Shown piece by piece: positions 1-8,975 of a DNA stretch of 56,611 bases (the first letter of the stretch is position 1; the number at the start of each line of letters is the position of its first letter). The stretch comes from Brevibacillus massiliensis. GTDB taxonomy: Bacteria; Bacillota; Bacilli; Brevibacillales; Brevibacillaceae. The position numbers were made by a program, and so were the translations under genes. The notes beneath the pieces are model-generated. The model worked only from the letters and a program-made list of their open reading frames with translations. It ran no database searches and was not told where the DNA came from. The DNA is taken from contig NZ_HE978549.1 of NCBI RefSeq assembly GCF_000311785.1, forward strand, positions 40,918 through 97,528, written 5' to 3'.

Positions 1-2
1 GC

Positions 3-938
3 GCGGCGATGAAAAAAAACTTTTCTGAGACGGCAAAAGTGATTCACCTTTCGCAGCCAACCGTCAGCCAGCAAATTCAGCAATTGGAATCCACCTTGTC
101 CGTCAAACTGTTTGAGCGAACGACAAAGTCGATCAAATTGACAGATTCGGGAAGGGTGCTCTACGATTATGCCGAAAAAATTCTGCAGCTTGTGGAGAAA
201 GCGAAGAAAGAGCTGCACCTGTTATCCCAGTCGATTCACGGAGACTTGCAGATCGGGGCCAGTCTAACCATCGGCGAGTACATCCTGCCTTATCTTTTGG
301 GGAAGTTTTCAAAGGAGTACCCCAAGATCGACCTGCTCATGAAAACGTACAACTCCAGGCAAATCGTCGAACTGCTGGAGAACAGGGAGATCGATCTGGG
401 TTTTGTCGAGGCGCCTGTCCCGGGTAAAAACCTGTCTCAATGCCCGTTCCTGGACGATGAATTGGTGGTGATTGCATCAGCGCTGGAGCCTGACCCCCAG
501 CTTGAAAACAGGGATTGTATCACGGCCGAGGAGTTGTTCCGGCTTCCCGTCATTCTCAGGGAACCCGGGTCCGGAACGAGGCAGGTCATTGAAGATGCGC
601 TCCGCCAAAACCATCTTGATCCCGGGAAACTGCAGGTTGTGCTGGAATTGGGGAATACGGAATCGATCAAGGCCACCGTGGAATCCGGATTGGGCATCTC
701 GATCATCTCCCGGTCCGCCATTCAAAAGGAGCTGAGATTAGGCAGCCTGAAAATGATGAAGGTTCAAGGAATTCACCTCCAGCGGTTTTTTTCGATCGTG
801 TACGACAGGAGCAGGATTATGCCTGTACACGTCGAGGCCTTTCTTCAATACGTCCTGAAACATGCGGATCTGCTGCGGCATCAGCTGCGTTTGCAGGACG
901 CGGCTGCGGATTGCATCAGCCAAAACGACGCGGGATGA
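3..938 (+). CDS. LysR family transcriptional regulator (CysL-like), 5' end outside window
   Basis: A LysR-type regulator: N-terminal winged helix-turn-helix (visible part NFSETAKVIHLSQPTVSQQI) followed by a periplasmic-binding-like effector domain. The annotated ATG at position 9 is internal. The reading frame is open to the left edge and family members carry about 15 more residues (a typical FVAVAE... helix) before this point, so the true start lies upstream of the window. The effector domain segment GASLTIGEYILPYLLGKF resembles the CysL/YwfK group. The target is unknown; its neighbour on the left is not visible and the operon on the right is convergent, separated by two hairpins. Confident family call, no function call. 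Confidence 0.9.
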   Translation, partial: AAMKKNFSETAKVIHLSQPTVSQQIQQLESTLSVKLFERTTKSIKLTDSGRVLYDYAEKILQLVEKAKKELHLLSQSIHGDLQIGASLTIGEYILPYLLGKFSKEYPKIDLLMKTYNSRQIVELLENREIDLGFVEAPVPGKNLSQCPFLDDELVVIASALEPDPQLENRDCITAEELFRLPVILREPGSGTRQVIEDALRQNHLDPGKLQVVLELGNTESIKATVESGLGISIISRSAIQKELRLGSLKMMKVQGIHLQRFFSIVYDRSRIMPVHVEAFLQYVLKHADLLRHQLRLQDAAADCISQNDAG

Positions 939-987
939 CGTTCGTCCAACGTCTGGTCCGAAGCTGCAGGCCGCTTACCGTGTGCAC

Positions 988-1040
988 AAAAAAAGAGCAC
1001 TTCCCGGCGTGCTCTTTTGGCCAAGGGAGCCTTAGCTCCC
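988..1040. terminator. Bidirectional terminator between convergent genes
   Basis: Perfect 10-bp stem AAAAGAGCAC (991-1000) / GTGCTCTTTT (1009-1018) with A-tract on the left and T-tract on the right, so it can terminate both the LysR gene (plus) and the long operon coming from the right (minus). A second small hairpin GGGAGC-ctta-GCTCCC (1025-1040) lies just inside the minus-strand side. Confidence 0.85.
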
Positions 1041-1046
1041 CCCGTT

Positions 1047-2267
1047 TCAATTGTCTGACGGCCCGTCGCCTGCCACTTGCAGGTAATCCAAGGCCAGCGC
1101 CATGTAGAAGCGAATCGCGTCCAGATATTTTGCGACATCCACCCATTCATCCGGCTGATGGGCCAAGCCCGGTTCACCCGGCCCGTAAATCAAGACAGGA
1201 ATTCCCTTCAGATGAGGCTGATACACCGAAGCATCCGTATAGTAATTGACTCCTCTTGGAGAAGATTTCTGTTGAAAGCAGGATTCATGTGTCCGGATGG
1301 CCGTTTTGATAAAGGGATGGTCGGCGGATGTGTGGACACAAGCCAGATCGTTGCGAATGTCTACCTGAAAACCGGCCGACACGCTCTCGCTTGCCCGCTT
1401 GGCGAGCTGCGTGATTTCAGCGACGATCGCCTGATGATCCTGCCCCGGCACAGTCCGAATGTCAATCGTGACACTGCACTTGTCCGGTACGACATTCGGG
1501 CTGACTCCCCCTCTGATCATCCCGATATTGATGGTGGAGTTCCCCAGAACGGGATGGATCTCAAACTGAAACCGGTACTCGTTCAATGCAGTGATGAACC
1601 GGTTGACGGCCTGGATCGCGTTGATGCCGTGCTCCGGCATGGACCCGTGGGCCGTTTTCCCGAACATCGTCACTTCCAGCCACAGCGCCCCTTTATGGGC
1701 GATTACAACCTGATTGGACGTCGGTTCGCCGACGACGATCGCTGTCGCGTGGTCAATCTGTCCTTTTTTCACCGCTTCCCGCGCACCCAGACAGTCCACT
1801 TCTTCGCCAACGGTGCCCATGAACAGCAGGTTGCCGGCCAGCTTGATGTTTGCCTTGGCCATGCACTCCAGCGCGAGTACCATCGCAGCCACACCGCTTT
1901 TCATGTCTGTTGCGCCGCGCCCGTAGAGGCGGTCTCCGACCTGTACCCCGGCAAAGGCAGGGTGTTTCCATTTGACATCACCCACCGGAACCGTATCGAA
2001 ATGGCCGCTGAAGACAAGGGTTTTCCGCTCCTTTGCGGAAGCTTCAGGCGCCCCGGCAGCCGGCCGGGAAACGAGCAGATTGGTCCGTCTCTCTGCCACC
2101 TCGTCCAGCTGAAGCTGCAAATCCGTTCCTGACAGGCGCTGTTTTATCGCTTCGGCAACTGCCCGCTCCGCACCCGGCGGATTTACGCTGTTGATCTGGA
2201 TGAGCGACTGCAAAAAAGCGAGTGCGTCCGCCTCGTCGATCTGCCGAAACAAGTTTTCTCTCTCCAT
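1047..2267 (-). CDS. M20 family metallo-amidohydrolase/deacylase (ArgE/DapE-like)
   Basis: A 406-residue zinc-dependent M20 enzyme, which cleaves an amide or acyl bond on a small molecule. Visible family signatures are the metal-ligand block FSGHFDTVPVGD near residue 90, the GRGATDMKSG block with the bridging Asp, and the catalytic GEEVDCLG motif. Length is normal for ArgE/DapE/acylases. It is the last gene of the LacI-controlled operon, following the PfkB kinase by 6 nt. A second, only distantly similar M20 enzyme sits earlier in the same operon, which suggests an acylated or amide-containing substrate rather than arginine or lysine biosynthesis. Substrate not predictable from sequence. Confidence 0.9.
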   Translation of the reverse strand: MERENLFRQIDEADALAFLQSLIQINSVNPPGAERAVAEAIKQRLSGTDLQLQLDEVAERRTNLLVSRPAAGAPEASAKERKTLVFSGHFDTVPVGDVKWKHPAFAGVQVGDRLYGRGATDMKSGVAAMVLALECMAKANIKLAGNLLFMGTVGEEVDCLGAREAVKKGQIDHATAIVVGEPTSNQVVIAHKGALWLEVTMFGKTAHGSMPEHGINAIQAVNRFITALNEYRFQFEIHPVLGNSTINIGMIRGGVSPNVVPDKCSVTIDIRTVPGQDHQAIVAEITQLAKRASESVSAGFQVDIRNDLACVHTSADHPFIKTAIRTHESCFQQKSSPRGVNYYTDASVYQPHLKGIPVLIYGPGEPGLAHQPDEWVDVAKYLDAIRFYMALALDYLQVAGDGPSDN

Positions 2268-2273
2268 ACCGAT

Positions 2274-3176
2274 CTAACCTCCCCATTCCCCGGCAAAGGG
2301 CAGGCCGTCTCTCGCTCCCATCCGCGCGACGACCCGTCCGCCCAAGGTGATGCCCCCCTGCAGGATCTTTTCTTTTGACCATCCCCGGGCAAATCCGTAC
2401 AGCACGCCAATGGCAAAGGCATCACCCGAACCGGTCGAATCCACTGCCTTCACACTTTGGGCCGGCAGGGACAGCACTTCCCGGGAGTGGTCCGACAGCG
2501 AGCTGTAGACAGCGCCGTCCCGGCCCCTTTTCACAAAAATCTCCTGAATCCCCAGCCCATGCAGGGTTTGCAGGGCCTGGTCGATCTGTTGGTCAGGAAA
2601 CAAATCGTGCAATTCCGTGCGATTCACAAACAGGATGTCTGTCTCGGACAAGAGCGGCTCCAGGCAGGCCAACCCTTTTTTCGTCAGCAGGGAACTGGGG
2701 TCAAAGGAAACGCGCAAACGAGGATTTTGCCGCTTCCATTGGACAAGCTGCCTGGCCTGGGGAACACGCGGGCTGCTCATATGCAGGAAATCCAGATCTT
2801 GGATAAAACGCTGCGGAATCTGCGTAACATCGTACTGTGCGTTTGCCCCCGGGTACGTGTACATCGTGCGCAGCCCATCGCCGTTTACCAGGACCATCAC
2901 CATGCCGGAAGGGGCGTCCGCGATCGTCTGGACGTAATCCCGGTGCACGCCCTCCAGACTGTCGAGCAAAAAGGACGTATACAGCTGCCCGCCGACTGCC
3001 CCCAGAAAATAGACATCCTCGCCCAAACGGGCAAGCCCTACAGCGACGTTCGCCGCCGATCCTCCCGGCGAAATTTGCAGGCTGTTCATCTCGGTCTCCT
3101 GATCTATTTTCGCAAAGGCAGCCACTTGACCGATGATGTCTGTATTGATAAAGCCATGTACAGCGATTTTCGCCAT
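2274..3176 (-). CDS. PfkB/ribokinase-family carbohydrate kinase
   Basis: A 300-residue kinase of the PfkB superfamily, expected to phosphorylate a sugar or nucleoside hydroxyl with ATP. The N-terminal GG motif is ISPGGSAANVAVGLARLG (about residues 37-54) and the C-terminal anion-hole/catalytic motif is DSTGSGDAFAIGVLYG (about 246-261), with the catalytic Asp in GSGD. It lies between the BtpA-like barrel and the terminal M20 enzyme in the LacI-controlled operon, and is the second PfkB-family kinase there (a ribokinase is second in the operon). Two kinases in one operon suggest two phosphorylation steps or two sugar products. The exact substrate is unknown. Confidence 0.9.
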   Translation of the reverse strand: MAKIAVHGFINTDIIGQVAAFAKIDQETEMNSLQISPGGSAANVAVGLARLGEDVYFLGAVGGQLYTSFLLDSLEGVHRDYVQTIADAPSGMVMVLVNGDGLRTMYTYPGANAQYDVTQIPQRFIQDLDFLHMSSPRVPQARQLVQWKRQNPRLRVSFDPSSLLTKKGLACLEPLLSETDILFVNRTELHDLFPDQQIDQALQTLHGLGIQEIFVKRGRDGAVYSSLSDHSREVLSLPAQSVKAVDSTGSGDAFAIGVLYGFARGWSKEKILQGGITLGGRVVARMGARDGLPFAGEWGG

Positions 3177-3190
3177 CGGTGACCGCCAGC

Positions 3191-4039
3191 CTATCGCAGG
3201 GTATAGACCTGCTCCATGAAGCGTTTTACTTTGTCAACATCAACAGGCTCCCACCAATTTCCATTTTCTTTCAGGAAGCTTCCGACGATCGCCCCGTCTG
3301 CCACGGAGAGAATTTTCGCCGCGTTCTGCTCGGTCATCCCGCTGCCGATGATCACCGGAAGGGACGTACTCTCTTTAATGCCCAGAATCTCGTCAAGCGA
3401 TGTCTCGTCGCCGGTGCGATTTCCTGTCGCGATCAGGACGTCCGCATCAAAAAATTCATTGTCGCGCGTCTGTTCCGCCAGACTGCGATCGGCGACAATC
3501 GCATGACTGCCGTGCTTCACGTGAACGTCCGCGAGGATTTTGATATCGTCTCCGAAGAGCCGCGCCTTGTACCTCATCGCCTTGGCGGAGGCTCCTTCGA
3601 CAAATCCCTCGTTGGCGATGTAGGCGTTTACCCACTGATTGGAACGCACCCATTTTGCTTGCGACGCTTTGGCGATGGCGATCGCCGGAATGACGGCGTT
3701 CGCCAGGCAATTGACGCCAAGAGGCAATTTGGTTATCTTGGAGATTTCCACTCCGACCGCGGTCATCGCTGCCACTGTCTCAAAGCCAAAGTCTTCCGGC
3801 TTGGGAAAAGGCAGGTCCCAGGCGTTTTCAATTTGCAACCCGTCTACGCCGCCCGCTTCGAGCCTGCGGACATCCTCCAGCGCAAATTCGATTATTTCAT
3901 TGATCGATTCCCCTTTGTAACGCGGGGAGCCTGGAAGCGGTTTGAGATGAACCATGCCGATAATCGGTTTCTTTACCTGAAAAATTTCTGTTAACGCGTT
4001 TTTCTTTTTGGGAAAAATGCCGCCGCCCATCTGCATCAC
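3191..4039 (-). CDS. BtpA/SgcQ family TIM-barrel protein
   Basis: A 282-residue protein of the BtpA/SgcQ family (PF03437). Recognisable blocks are KPIIGMVHLKPLPGSPRY near the N-terminus, the DGLQIENAWDLPF region and the C-terminal phosphate-binding-like strand SLPVIIGSGMTEQNA...DGAIVGSFLK. Family members are (beta/alpha)8 barrels; BtpA itself is linked to photosystem I stability in cyanobacteria and SgcQ lies in a cryptic PTS operon of E. coli, but the reaction is unproven. The gene overlaps the permease stop closely and precedes the PfkB kinase, so it probably acts on the imported, phosphorylated substrate as an aldolase, isomerase or phosphorylase-like barrel (inference). The start could be GTG at 4039 or one of the following ATGs. 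Confidence 0.88.
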   Translation of the reverse strand: MMQMGGGIFPKKKNALTEIFQVKKPIIGMVHLKPLPGSPRYKGESINEIIEFALEDVRRLEAGGVDGLQIENAWDLPFPKPEDFGFETVAAMTAVGVEISKITKLPLGVNCLANAVIPAIAIAKASQAKWVRSNQWVNAYIANEGFVEGASAKAMRYKARLFGDDIKILADVHVKHGSHAIVADRSLAEQTRDNEFFDADVLIATGNRTGDETSLDEILGIKESTSLPVIIGSGMTEQNAAKILSVADGAIVGSFLKENGNWWEPVDVDKVKRFMEQVYTLR

Positions 4040-5044
4040 CTACACGCTCTGTTTTTTTCTTGCTTTGATCGAATTCAGCCAAACAGCCAACAAGATGACA
4101 AGCCCTTTGATCATCAACTGGTTGTAAGAGGAAACGTCGAGCAGGTTTAATCCGTTGTTGAGGATGGAGATGATCGCGACCCCCATCAAGGTGCCGACAA
4201 TCTTGCCTTCCCCTCCGAAGAGGTTGGTTCCGCCCAGTACAACGGCGGCGATGGCATCCAGCTCAGAGCCTGTCCCTGAATTGGGCGAACCGGTAGACAG
4301 GCGGGAAGCGAGGATGATTCCAGCGATGGCCATGACCGCTCCGCCAAAGGCGTACACGCCGGTCTTCACCCACGTGACGTTGATCCCGCACAATCTGGCA
4401 GCTTCTTCGTTGTCTCCGATGGTGTAGACATACCGGCCAAATCTCGTGTGGGTCAACAGCACATGTCCGATAATCACGACGACGACCATGATCATGACGG
4501 GAATCGGGATGGGGCCGAGGTACCCGCGGCCGAGCGCTCGAAAGGCAGCATCGGTCACAGCGATCGGGTTGCCCTGGGTGTAGACGAAGGCAAGTCCGCT
4601 GAGAATTGTCGTCATCCCCAAGGTCACGATAAATGGCGGAATCTTCTGTGTGGAGACGGCTGCGCCGATAAACAGCCCGATCAACCCGCCCAGGATGATG
4701 GTCAGGAGAACCGCCAGCGGAATTGGCACTCCGGCAGTGATCAGTCCCGCTACAGCTACGCCGCTGACGGCAATTTGCGACCCGGCACTCAGATCAATAC
4801 CGCCGGTGATGATGATAAAGGTCATCCCCACGGCCATAATGCAGAGTACGGTTGCCTGACGGGTGACGTTGATCAGGTTGTCAACGGTGAGAAAGTCCGT
4901 TGTGACGATGGACAAAACGACGAAGAGCAGGACGAGGCCAACCATTGTGCTGCCTTTGTCAAAAATCAGATAAAGCGTATCCTTCCAACCGGTTTGCTTC
5001 CTGTTTTGGGTGACTTCCAGACCTGATGCAGAATCTTTAAGCAC
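4040..5044 (-). CDS. Ribose-type ABC transporter permease (RbsC family)
   Basis: Integral membrane permease of 334 residues with about eight to ten hydrophobic segments and the typical RbsC block VTLGMTTILSGLAFVYTQGN, followed by GTGSELDAIAAVVLGGTNLF, which couples to the ATPase in carbohydrate uptake class 2 importers. The GTG start overlaps the stop of the ATP-binding gene by 8 nt, so translation is probably coupled. It belongs with the ATPase and the lipoprotein binding protein upstream in the same minus-strand operon. Substrate is a monosaccharide, nucleoside or similar small glycoside; the sequence does not say which. Confidence 0.93.
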   Translation of the reverse strand: MLKDSASGLEVTQNRKQTGWKDTLYLIFDKGSTMVGLVLLFVVLSIVTTDFLTVDNLINVTRQATVLCIMAVGMTFIIITGGIDLSAGSQIAVSGVAVAGLITAGVPIPLAVLLTIILGGLIGLFIGAAVSTQKIPPFIVTLGMTTILSGLAFVYTQGNPIAVTDAAFRALGRGYLGPIPIPVMIMVVVVIIGHVLLTHTRFGRYVYTIGDNEEAARLCGINVTWVKTGVYAFGGAVMAIAGIILASRLSTGSPNSGTGSELDAIAAVVLGGTNLFGGEGKIVGTLMGVAIISILNNGLNLLDVSSYNQLMIKGLVILLAVWLNSIKARKKQSV

Positions 5045-6539
5045 TTACCCCACCCCCAAATGCGAGTTTCAAAATATTATCAGGTGTGATCGCCGGTTTT
5101 TCGAGGATGCCGGCGATCCTGCCTTCGCGCATGACGATCGCCCGGTCGCTCATCCCGACAATCTCCGGAATCTCCGAGGAGATCATGATGATCCCGACCC
5201 CCTGCTGGGCAAGCTGGCTGATCTGGGCAAAAATCTCCGCCTTCGCACCGACATCCACCCCGCGGCACGGCTCGTCAAGAATGAGAATCCGCGGTTCCTG
5301 GATGATCCAGCGGGAAAGAATCGCCTTCTGCTGATTTCCGCCGCTCAAGGTTGAAATCGGCTGCTCCAGCGTGGCGGTTTTGATGTTCAGCTTTTTCTTA
5401 TACTCTTCTGCTGCCTTTTTCTCTGCCTGTTTATTTACCAGCAGGTACTTCACATATTTTTTCAGGTTGGACATCGTGATGTTTGCACGGACGCTTTGCT
5501 TTAGAGCCAAACCTGTTTCTTTGCGGTTTTCAGTCACAAATCCAATCCCCAATTTAATGGCATCTGACGGTTTTTTAATCTCTACTTTTTGATGATCGAT
5601 ATAAATATCTCCGGTATCCTTTTTCAACAATCCAAACAGGGCCTGGGCGATTTCGGTACGGCCCGCCCCCACCAGCCCGGCGATTCCGAGGATTTCCCCG
5701 CGCCGCAGTTCAAAGCTGATATTTTTCAGGACGCCACTCTTCGCAAGATTTTGCACGGATAAGATCGGCTCGCCCAGCGGGGCGTCAACCTTGTTGAAAT
5801 AATCAGTCACTTTGCGGTTGACCATTAATTCCACAAGCGTGTCGACGTTTTTCACCTCGTTCATGGGAAGCGTTTTAATATGCTGCCCGTCGCGAAGCAC
5901 TGTCACTGTGTCACAAACCCGGAAGATCTCGTCCATCCGGTGTGAGACGTATAAAATGCTGACCCCTTTTTGCTTCAGCTCCTCTACCAGCGACAACAGG
6001 ACCTCTGTTTCTCTCTCTGAGAGCGAAGACGTAGGTTCATCCATGATCAGTATTTTGGCGTTTTGGGAAATCGCCCGTGCGATCTCAACCATCTGCTTTT
6101 GCGCAATGCTGATGTCTTTCACCAGTTGTTTCGGGTTGATATCAATTTGCAAAGAAGAAAAAATCTCTTTCGCCGCACGGTTCATTTTCTTCCAATCGAT
6201 CAGGCCAAAACGCGTTGTAGGCTGCGTTCCGAGAAAGACGTTTTCGGCGACAGTCTGGTACCTGGCGACGTTCAATTCCTGGTAAATGCAATGAATGCCC
6301 AATTTTTTGGAGAGCTTCGGATCCATCTGTTCGATCTCTTGGCCCTGAAAGGTAATCGTGCCGCTCGTTTTGGAATAAGCTCCTGTCAGTATTTTGATCA
6401 ACGTGGATTTGCCTGCCCCGTTTTCTCCCACCAAGGCGTGCACGCTTCCTGGATAGACCGTCAGGGAAACATCAGACAGAGCTTTTACACCGGAAAATTC
6501 TTTACAGATATGCTGCAGCTCCAGAATCGGTGAACTCAA
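5037..6539 (-). CDS. Sugar ABC transporter ATP-binding protein, two ABC domains (RbsA/MglA family)
   Basis: Tandem ATPase of about 500 residues. The first domain has a complete Walker A (GENGAGKST) and Walker B (ILIMDEPTSSL). The second has a degenerate P-loop (LVGAGRTEIAQALFG) but a good signature LSGGNQQKAILSRW and Walker B ILILDEPCRGVDVG, as is normal for RbsA/MglA. A GTG at 6557 also opens the frame, but GGAGGAGG sits inside that extension and is well spaced to TTG at 6539, so I prefer TTG. It energises the RbsC-like permease and follows the binding-protein gene after a strong intergenic hairpin. Confidence 0.93.
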   Translation of the reverse strand: MSSPILELQHICKEFSGVKALSDVSLTVYPGSVHALVGENGAGKSTLIKILTGAYSKTSGTITFQGQEIEQMDPKLSKKLGIHCIYQELNVARYQTVAENVFLGTQPTTRFGLIDWKKMNRAAKEIFSSLQIDINPKQLVKDISIAQKQMVEIARAISQNAKILIMDEPTSSLSERETEVLLSLVEELKQKGVSILYVSHRMDEIFRVCDTVTVLRDGQHIKTLPMNEVKNVDTLVELMVNRKVTDYFNKVDAPLGEPILSVQNLAKSGVLKNISFELRRGEILGIAGLVGAGRTEIAQALFGLLKKDTGDIYIDHQKVEIKKPSDAIKLGIGFVTENRKETGLALKQSVRANITMSNLKKYVKYLLVNKQAEKKAAEEYKKKLNIKTATLEQPISTLSGGNQQKAILSRWIIQEPRILILDEPCRGVDVGAKAEIFAQISQLAQQGVGIIMISSEIPEIVGMSDRAIVMREGRIAGILEKPAITPDNILKLAFGGGVSA

Positions 6540-6606
6540 CAGGGACCCTCCTCCCACATGGTGATTCGAAAATCCATCCGGCTGTACATTCCCTTTCTTT
6601 TGTGAG

Positions 6607-6640
6607 GGCCCCCGCCTGGCGAAAATAGCAGGCAGGGGCC
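6607..6640 (-). promoter_or_regulatory. Intergenic hairpin between binding-protein and ATPase genes
   Basis: A 12-bp stem with one mismatch: GGCCCCCGCCTG (6607-6618) and CAGGCAGGGGCC (6629-6640), loop of 10 nt. No long T-run follows on the minus strand, so it is more likely a 3'-end stabiliser or partial attenuator that lets the binding protein be made in excess over the membrane components than a full terminator. Confidence 0.7.
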
Positions 6641-6651
6641 AAAATCACGGC

Positions 6652-7629
6652 CTATTTTTTGAAGTATTCATCAACGTTCGACTTGTCCATAAGCACCACG
6701 GGAACACTGATATTCTTGTCCAGCTGTTTTCCCTTGATCGCGTCTACTGCCGCTTTTACTGCTTCTTCCCCGATTTTTTCCGGCTGCTGCTGAATCATGG
6801 CGAGAATTTTGCCGTCGCGGATCCCTTCGGCTGCTTCCGGCGTGACGTCGAAACCGACGATCTTCGTATTGGTCTGCTTGGCGGATTCAAGCGCGGCCAG
6901 CGCCCCGAGCACGCTGTTTTCCGCTGTTGCGTAGATGTAGTCGACATCCGGGTTGGCCTGGAGGATGTTCTCTACGGTTGCCATGGATTTTTCGCGGTCA
7001 TAGCCTGGCTGATCGTTCAGAATGGTAACACCCTTCACGTCGGCGAGAGCTTCTTTAAAGCCGCGCAATCTCTCTTTTTGGACGAAAGATTGAACATGGG
7101 TGACAACTGCGATCTTTACGTCTTTGCCGTCTTTTTCAATCTGTTTCTTCAAGTACTCCCCGATTTGTTTGCCCGCTTCGTAGTTTTCCGTTCCGATAAA
7201 CGTGTCCACTTTGTCGCTTGGCACGACCGAGTCTGCTGTGATGACCGGGATTCCTTTGTCTTTTGCTTCCTCCACTACCGGGACCACGCCGGAATTGTCT
7301 ACGGCCAGAACGATCAGACCGTCTACGCCTTTTTGCATGTAGTCCTCAATCGCGGAAACCTGCTTTGCCAAATCGAGGTTGGGATCGTTGACCAACAGTT
7401 TTACGCCAGCTTCCTCTGCGGCTTTTTTCATTCCTTTATCGATGTCGATAAAGAACTGGTGGCGAAGTGTTGCCGTCGTCACGCCAATCGTGATCTCTTT
7501 ATCCGATTGGGCCGCCGGAGCAGAATCGGAACTGCCCTCGGGCATTTCCGCAGTGCCCGCTCCGCCACTGCACCCTGCCAGGATCGTAAACATTGCGGCA
7601 ATTGCCAAGACAGAAGCTTTTTTGAACAT
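6652..7629 (-). CDS. Sugar ABC transporter substrate-binding lipoprotein (RbsB family)
   Basis: Extracytoplasmic sugar-binding protein, about 325 residues. I start at ATG 7629 rather than the further upstream ATG at 7680: a GGGGGG ribosome site lies 8-10 nt upstream and the protein then begins with a classic lipoprotein signal, MFKK...TILAGC, lipobox LAGC with Cys20 as the lipidated residue. Periplasmic-binding fold type I features follow (ITIGVTTATLRHQFF, GLIVLAVDNSGVVPVVEEA, VGFDVTPEA). It is the first transport gene after the second M20 enzyme. The ligand is not predictable beyond a pentose/hexose-like or nucleoside-like molecule. Confidence 0.93.
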   Translation of the reverse strand: MFKKASVLAIAAMFTILAGCSGGAGTAEMPEGSSDSAPAAQSDKEITIGVTTATLRHQFFIDIDKGMKKAAEEAGVKLLVNDPNLDLAKQVSAIEDYMQKGVDGLIVLAVDNSGVVPVVEEAKDKGIPVITADSVVPSDKVDTFIGTENYEAGKQIGEYLKKQIEKDGKDVKIAVVTHVQSFVQKERLRGFKEALADVKGVTILNDQPGYDREKSMATVENILQANPDVDYIYATAENSVLGALAALESAKQTNTKIVGFDVTPEAAEGIRDGKILAMIQQQPEKIGEEAVKAAVDAIKGKQLDKNISVPVVLMDKSNVDEYFKK

Positions 7630-7661
7630 CGTTGTAACCCCCCGTTTTTTGAATGTATCTG

Positions 7662-8948
7662 TTAAGATTCGATACCACACCAGGAAATGATAAAGTTGGC
7701 ATACACTTCAATCAATAAAAGGAACTGGTCGATTGGAACCGATTCATCAATGCAGTGGCACTGTCTCGGGTCCCCGCATCCGAGAATAATGGTAGGGATA
7801 TCGGCGAATCCGGCCAGCAGGCGGGCATCACAACCGGCAGGCATGCCCTCGATCACAGCTTCTTCCTGAAGGACCTCTTGCAAAACGTCCCTGACCTTTT
7901 GGACAAGCGGGTGGGATACCGGTGTCTCGAACGGAAATCCTTCCTGATAAACCGTTACCTTCGGCGGGTGTGCCCGCAGCCACTCATCTCCCTTGACGAC
8001 TCGGTCGATCGCGTCGAGCACCTGCTGATGGACGCGTTCGCGGGTTGTTTCGTACGGTTCGTTTGGCTTTGGCTGGTAGTGGAGACACGTCTTTAACGTA
8101 CAAGACCCTGGGACGACTGAACCGGCAATGCCTCCCTTGATCTCGCCGAGGTTGATCGTCTGCCCGGGCAGCAACGGATGCCGCTCCGTCATCAGCCACT
8201 GGTGCTCCAGCTCTTTCAGCGATTGATAGATCTTAATCGCCTTGTCGATGGCATTGACGCCTTCCCACAGTTGGCTGGAGTGCAGGCTTTTTCCCTCGAC
8301 GGTGATCTCGTGGAACAAAAATCCCATGTGAGCCGGCTGAATGTGCAATTGCGTAGGCTCGCCGACAATCGCAGCGTCCGCCCTGTAACCCCGTTCGACA
8401 CAGGCCAGGGTACCGTTGCCGCCGCCCTCTTCGTCAACCACCGATTGGATGATGAGATCCCCTTTGAGCCGGACGCCCAGGGTCTGAATCACCTCTGCGG
8501 CCAGAACCATGGCGGCCAGGGATGCTTTCATGTCCGTTGAGCCCAATCCGTAGAGCACGTCGCCCTTCACTTGACCGCTAAAGGGGTCGTCCGCCCATTT
8601 TTCCCGGTCGCCAAACGGCATCGTGTCGATATGGCCGTTTAAGATCAGCGATTTCCCGCCGCCCGTACCTTTTCGGACACCGACGATATTGGGCCGTCCG
8701 TCGTTTTTGTGCCCCAGATTGGCGCCGGGGTATTTCTTGATTTTCTCGTCATCGACGCAAAACTCGTCGATTTGAAAGCCCATCTGCTGAAGCTTCCGAC
8801 GGATGATTTCCTGCCCGGCCCGCTCGTTGCCGCCAAGCACGCCATGCCCGATGACCTGGGTATCCGTCTGGACTAATGCAGACAAAAAATCGATGTACGC
8901 ATCCTTGTTTTGCCGAACAATCTCCTTCACCTGCACACGTACCACCAC
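7662..8948 (-). CDS. M20 family metallo-amidohydrolase (ArgE/DapE-like), second copy in operon
   Basis: A 428-residue M20 enzyme. Metal-site blocks are LILNGHIDTMPFGD (about residue 100), LYGLGSTDMKASLAAM and the catalytic-base motif VDEEGGGNG; the GEPTQ block leads into the lid/dimerisation domain. It belongs to the longer acetylornithine-deacetylase-like subgroup and is clearly not a recent duplicate of the terminal M20 gene. It lies between the GATase-like gene and the binding-protein gene. With a sugar importer and sugar kinases around it, an N-acyl or amide-bearing sugar derivative is a reasonable substrate class, but this is inference. Confidence 0.9.
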   Translation of the reverse strand: MVVRVQVKEIVRQNKDAYIDFLSALVQTDTQVIGHGVLGGNERAGQEIIRRKLQQMGFQIDEFCVDDEKIKKYPGANLGHKNDGRPNIVGVRKGTGGGKSLILNGHIDTMPFGDREKWADDPFSGQVKGDVLYGLGSTDMKASLAAMVLAAEVIQTLGVRLKGDLIIQSVVDEEGGGNGTLACVERGYRADAAIVGEPTQLHIQPAHMGFLFHEITVEGKSLHSSQLWEGVNAIDKAIKIYQSLKELEHQWLMTERHPLLPGQTINLGEIKGGIAGSVVPGSCTLKTCLHYQPKPNEPYETTRERVHQQVLDAIDRVVKGDEWLRAHPPKVTVYQEGFPFETPVSHPLVQKVRDVLQEVLQEEAVIEGMPAGCDARLLAGFADIPTIILGCGDPRQCHCIDESVPIDQFLLLIEVYANFIISWCGIES

Positions 8949-8975
8949 TCTTTCCCGTCGATTAGTTTGCCTCTC

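Noticed and set aside
1077..2132. 351-codon plus-strand ORF opposite the M20 gene
   Set aside because: Antisense shadow in GC-rich coding DNA; composition is Arg/Pro/His-rich without family motifs, and the minus frame is a clear M20 enzyme.
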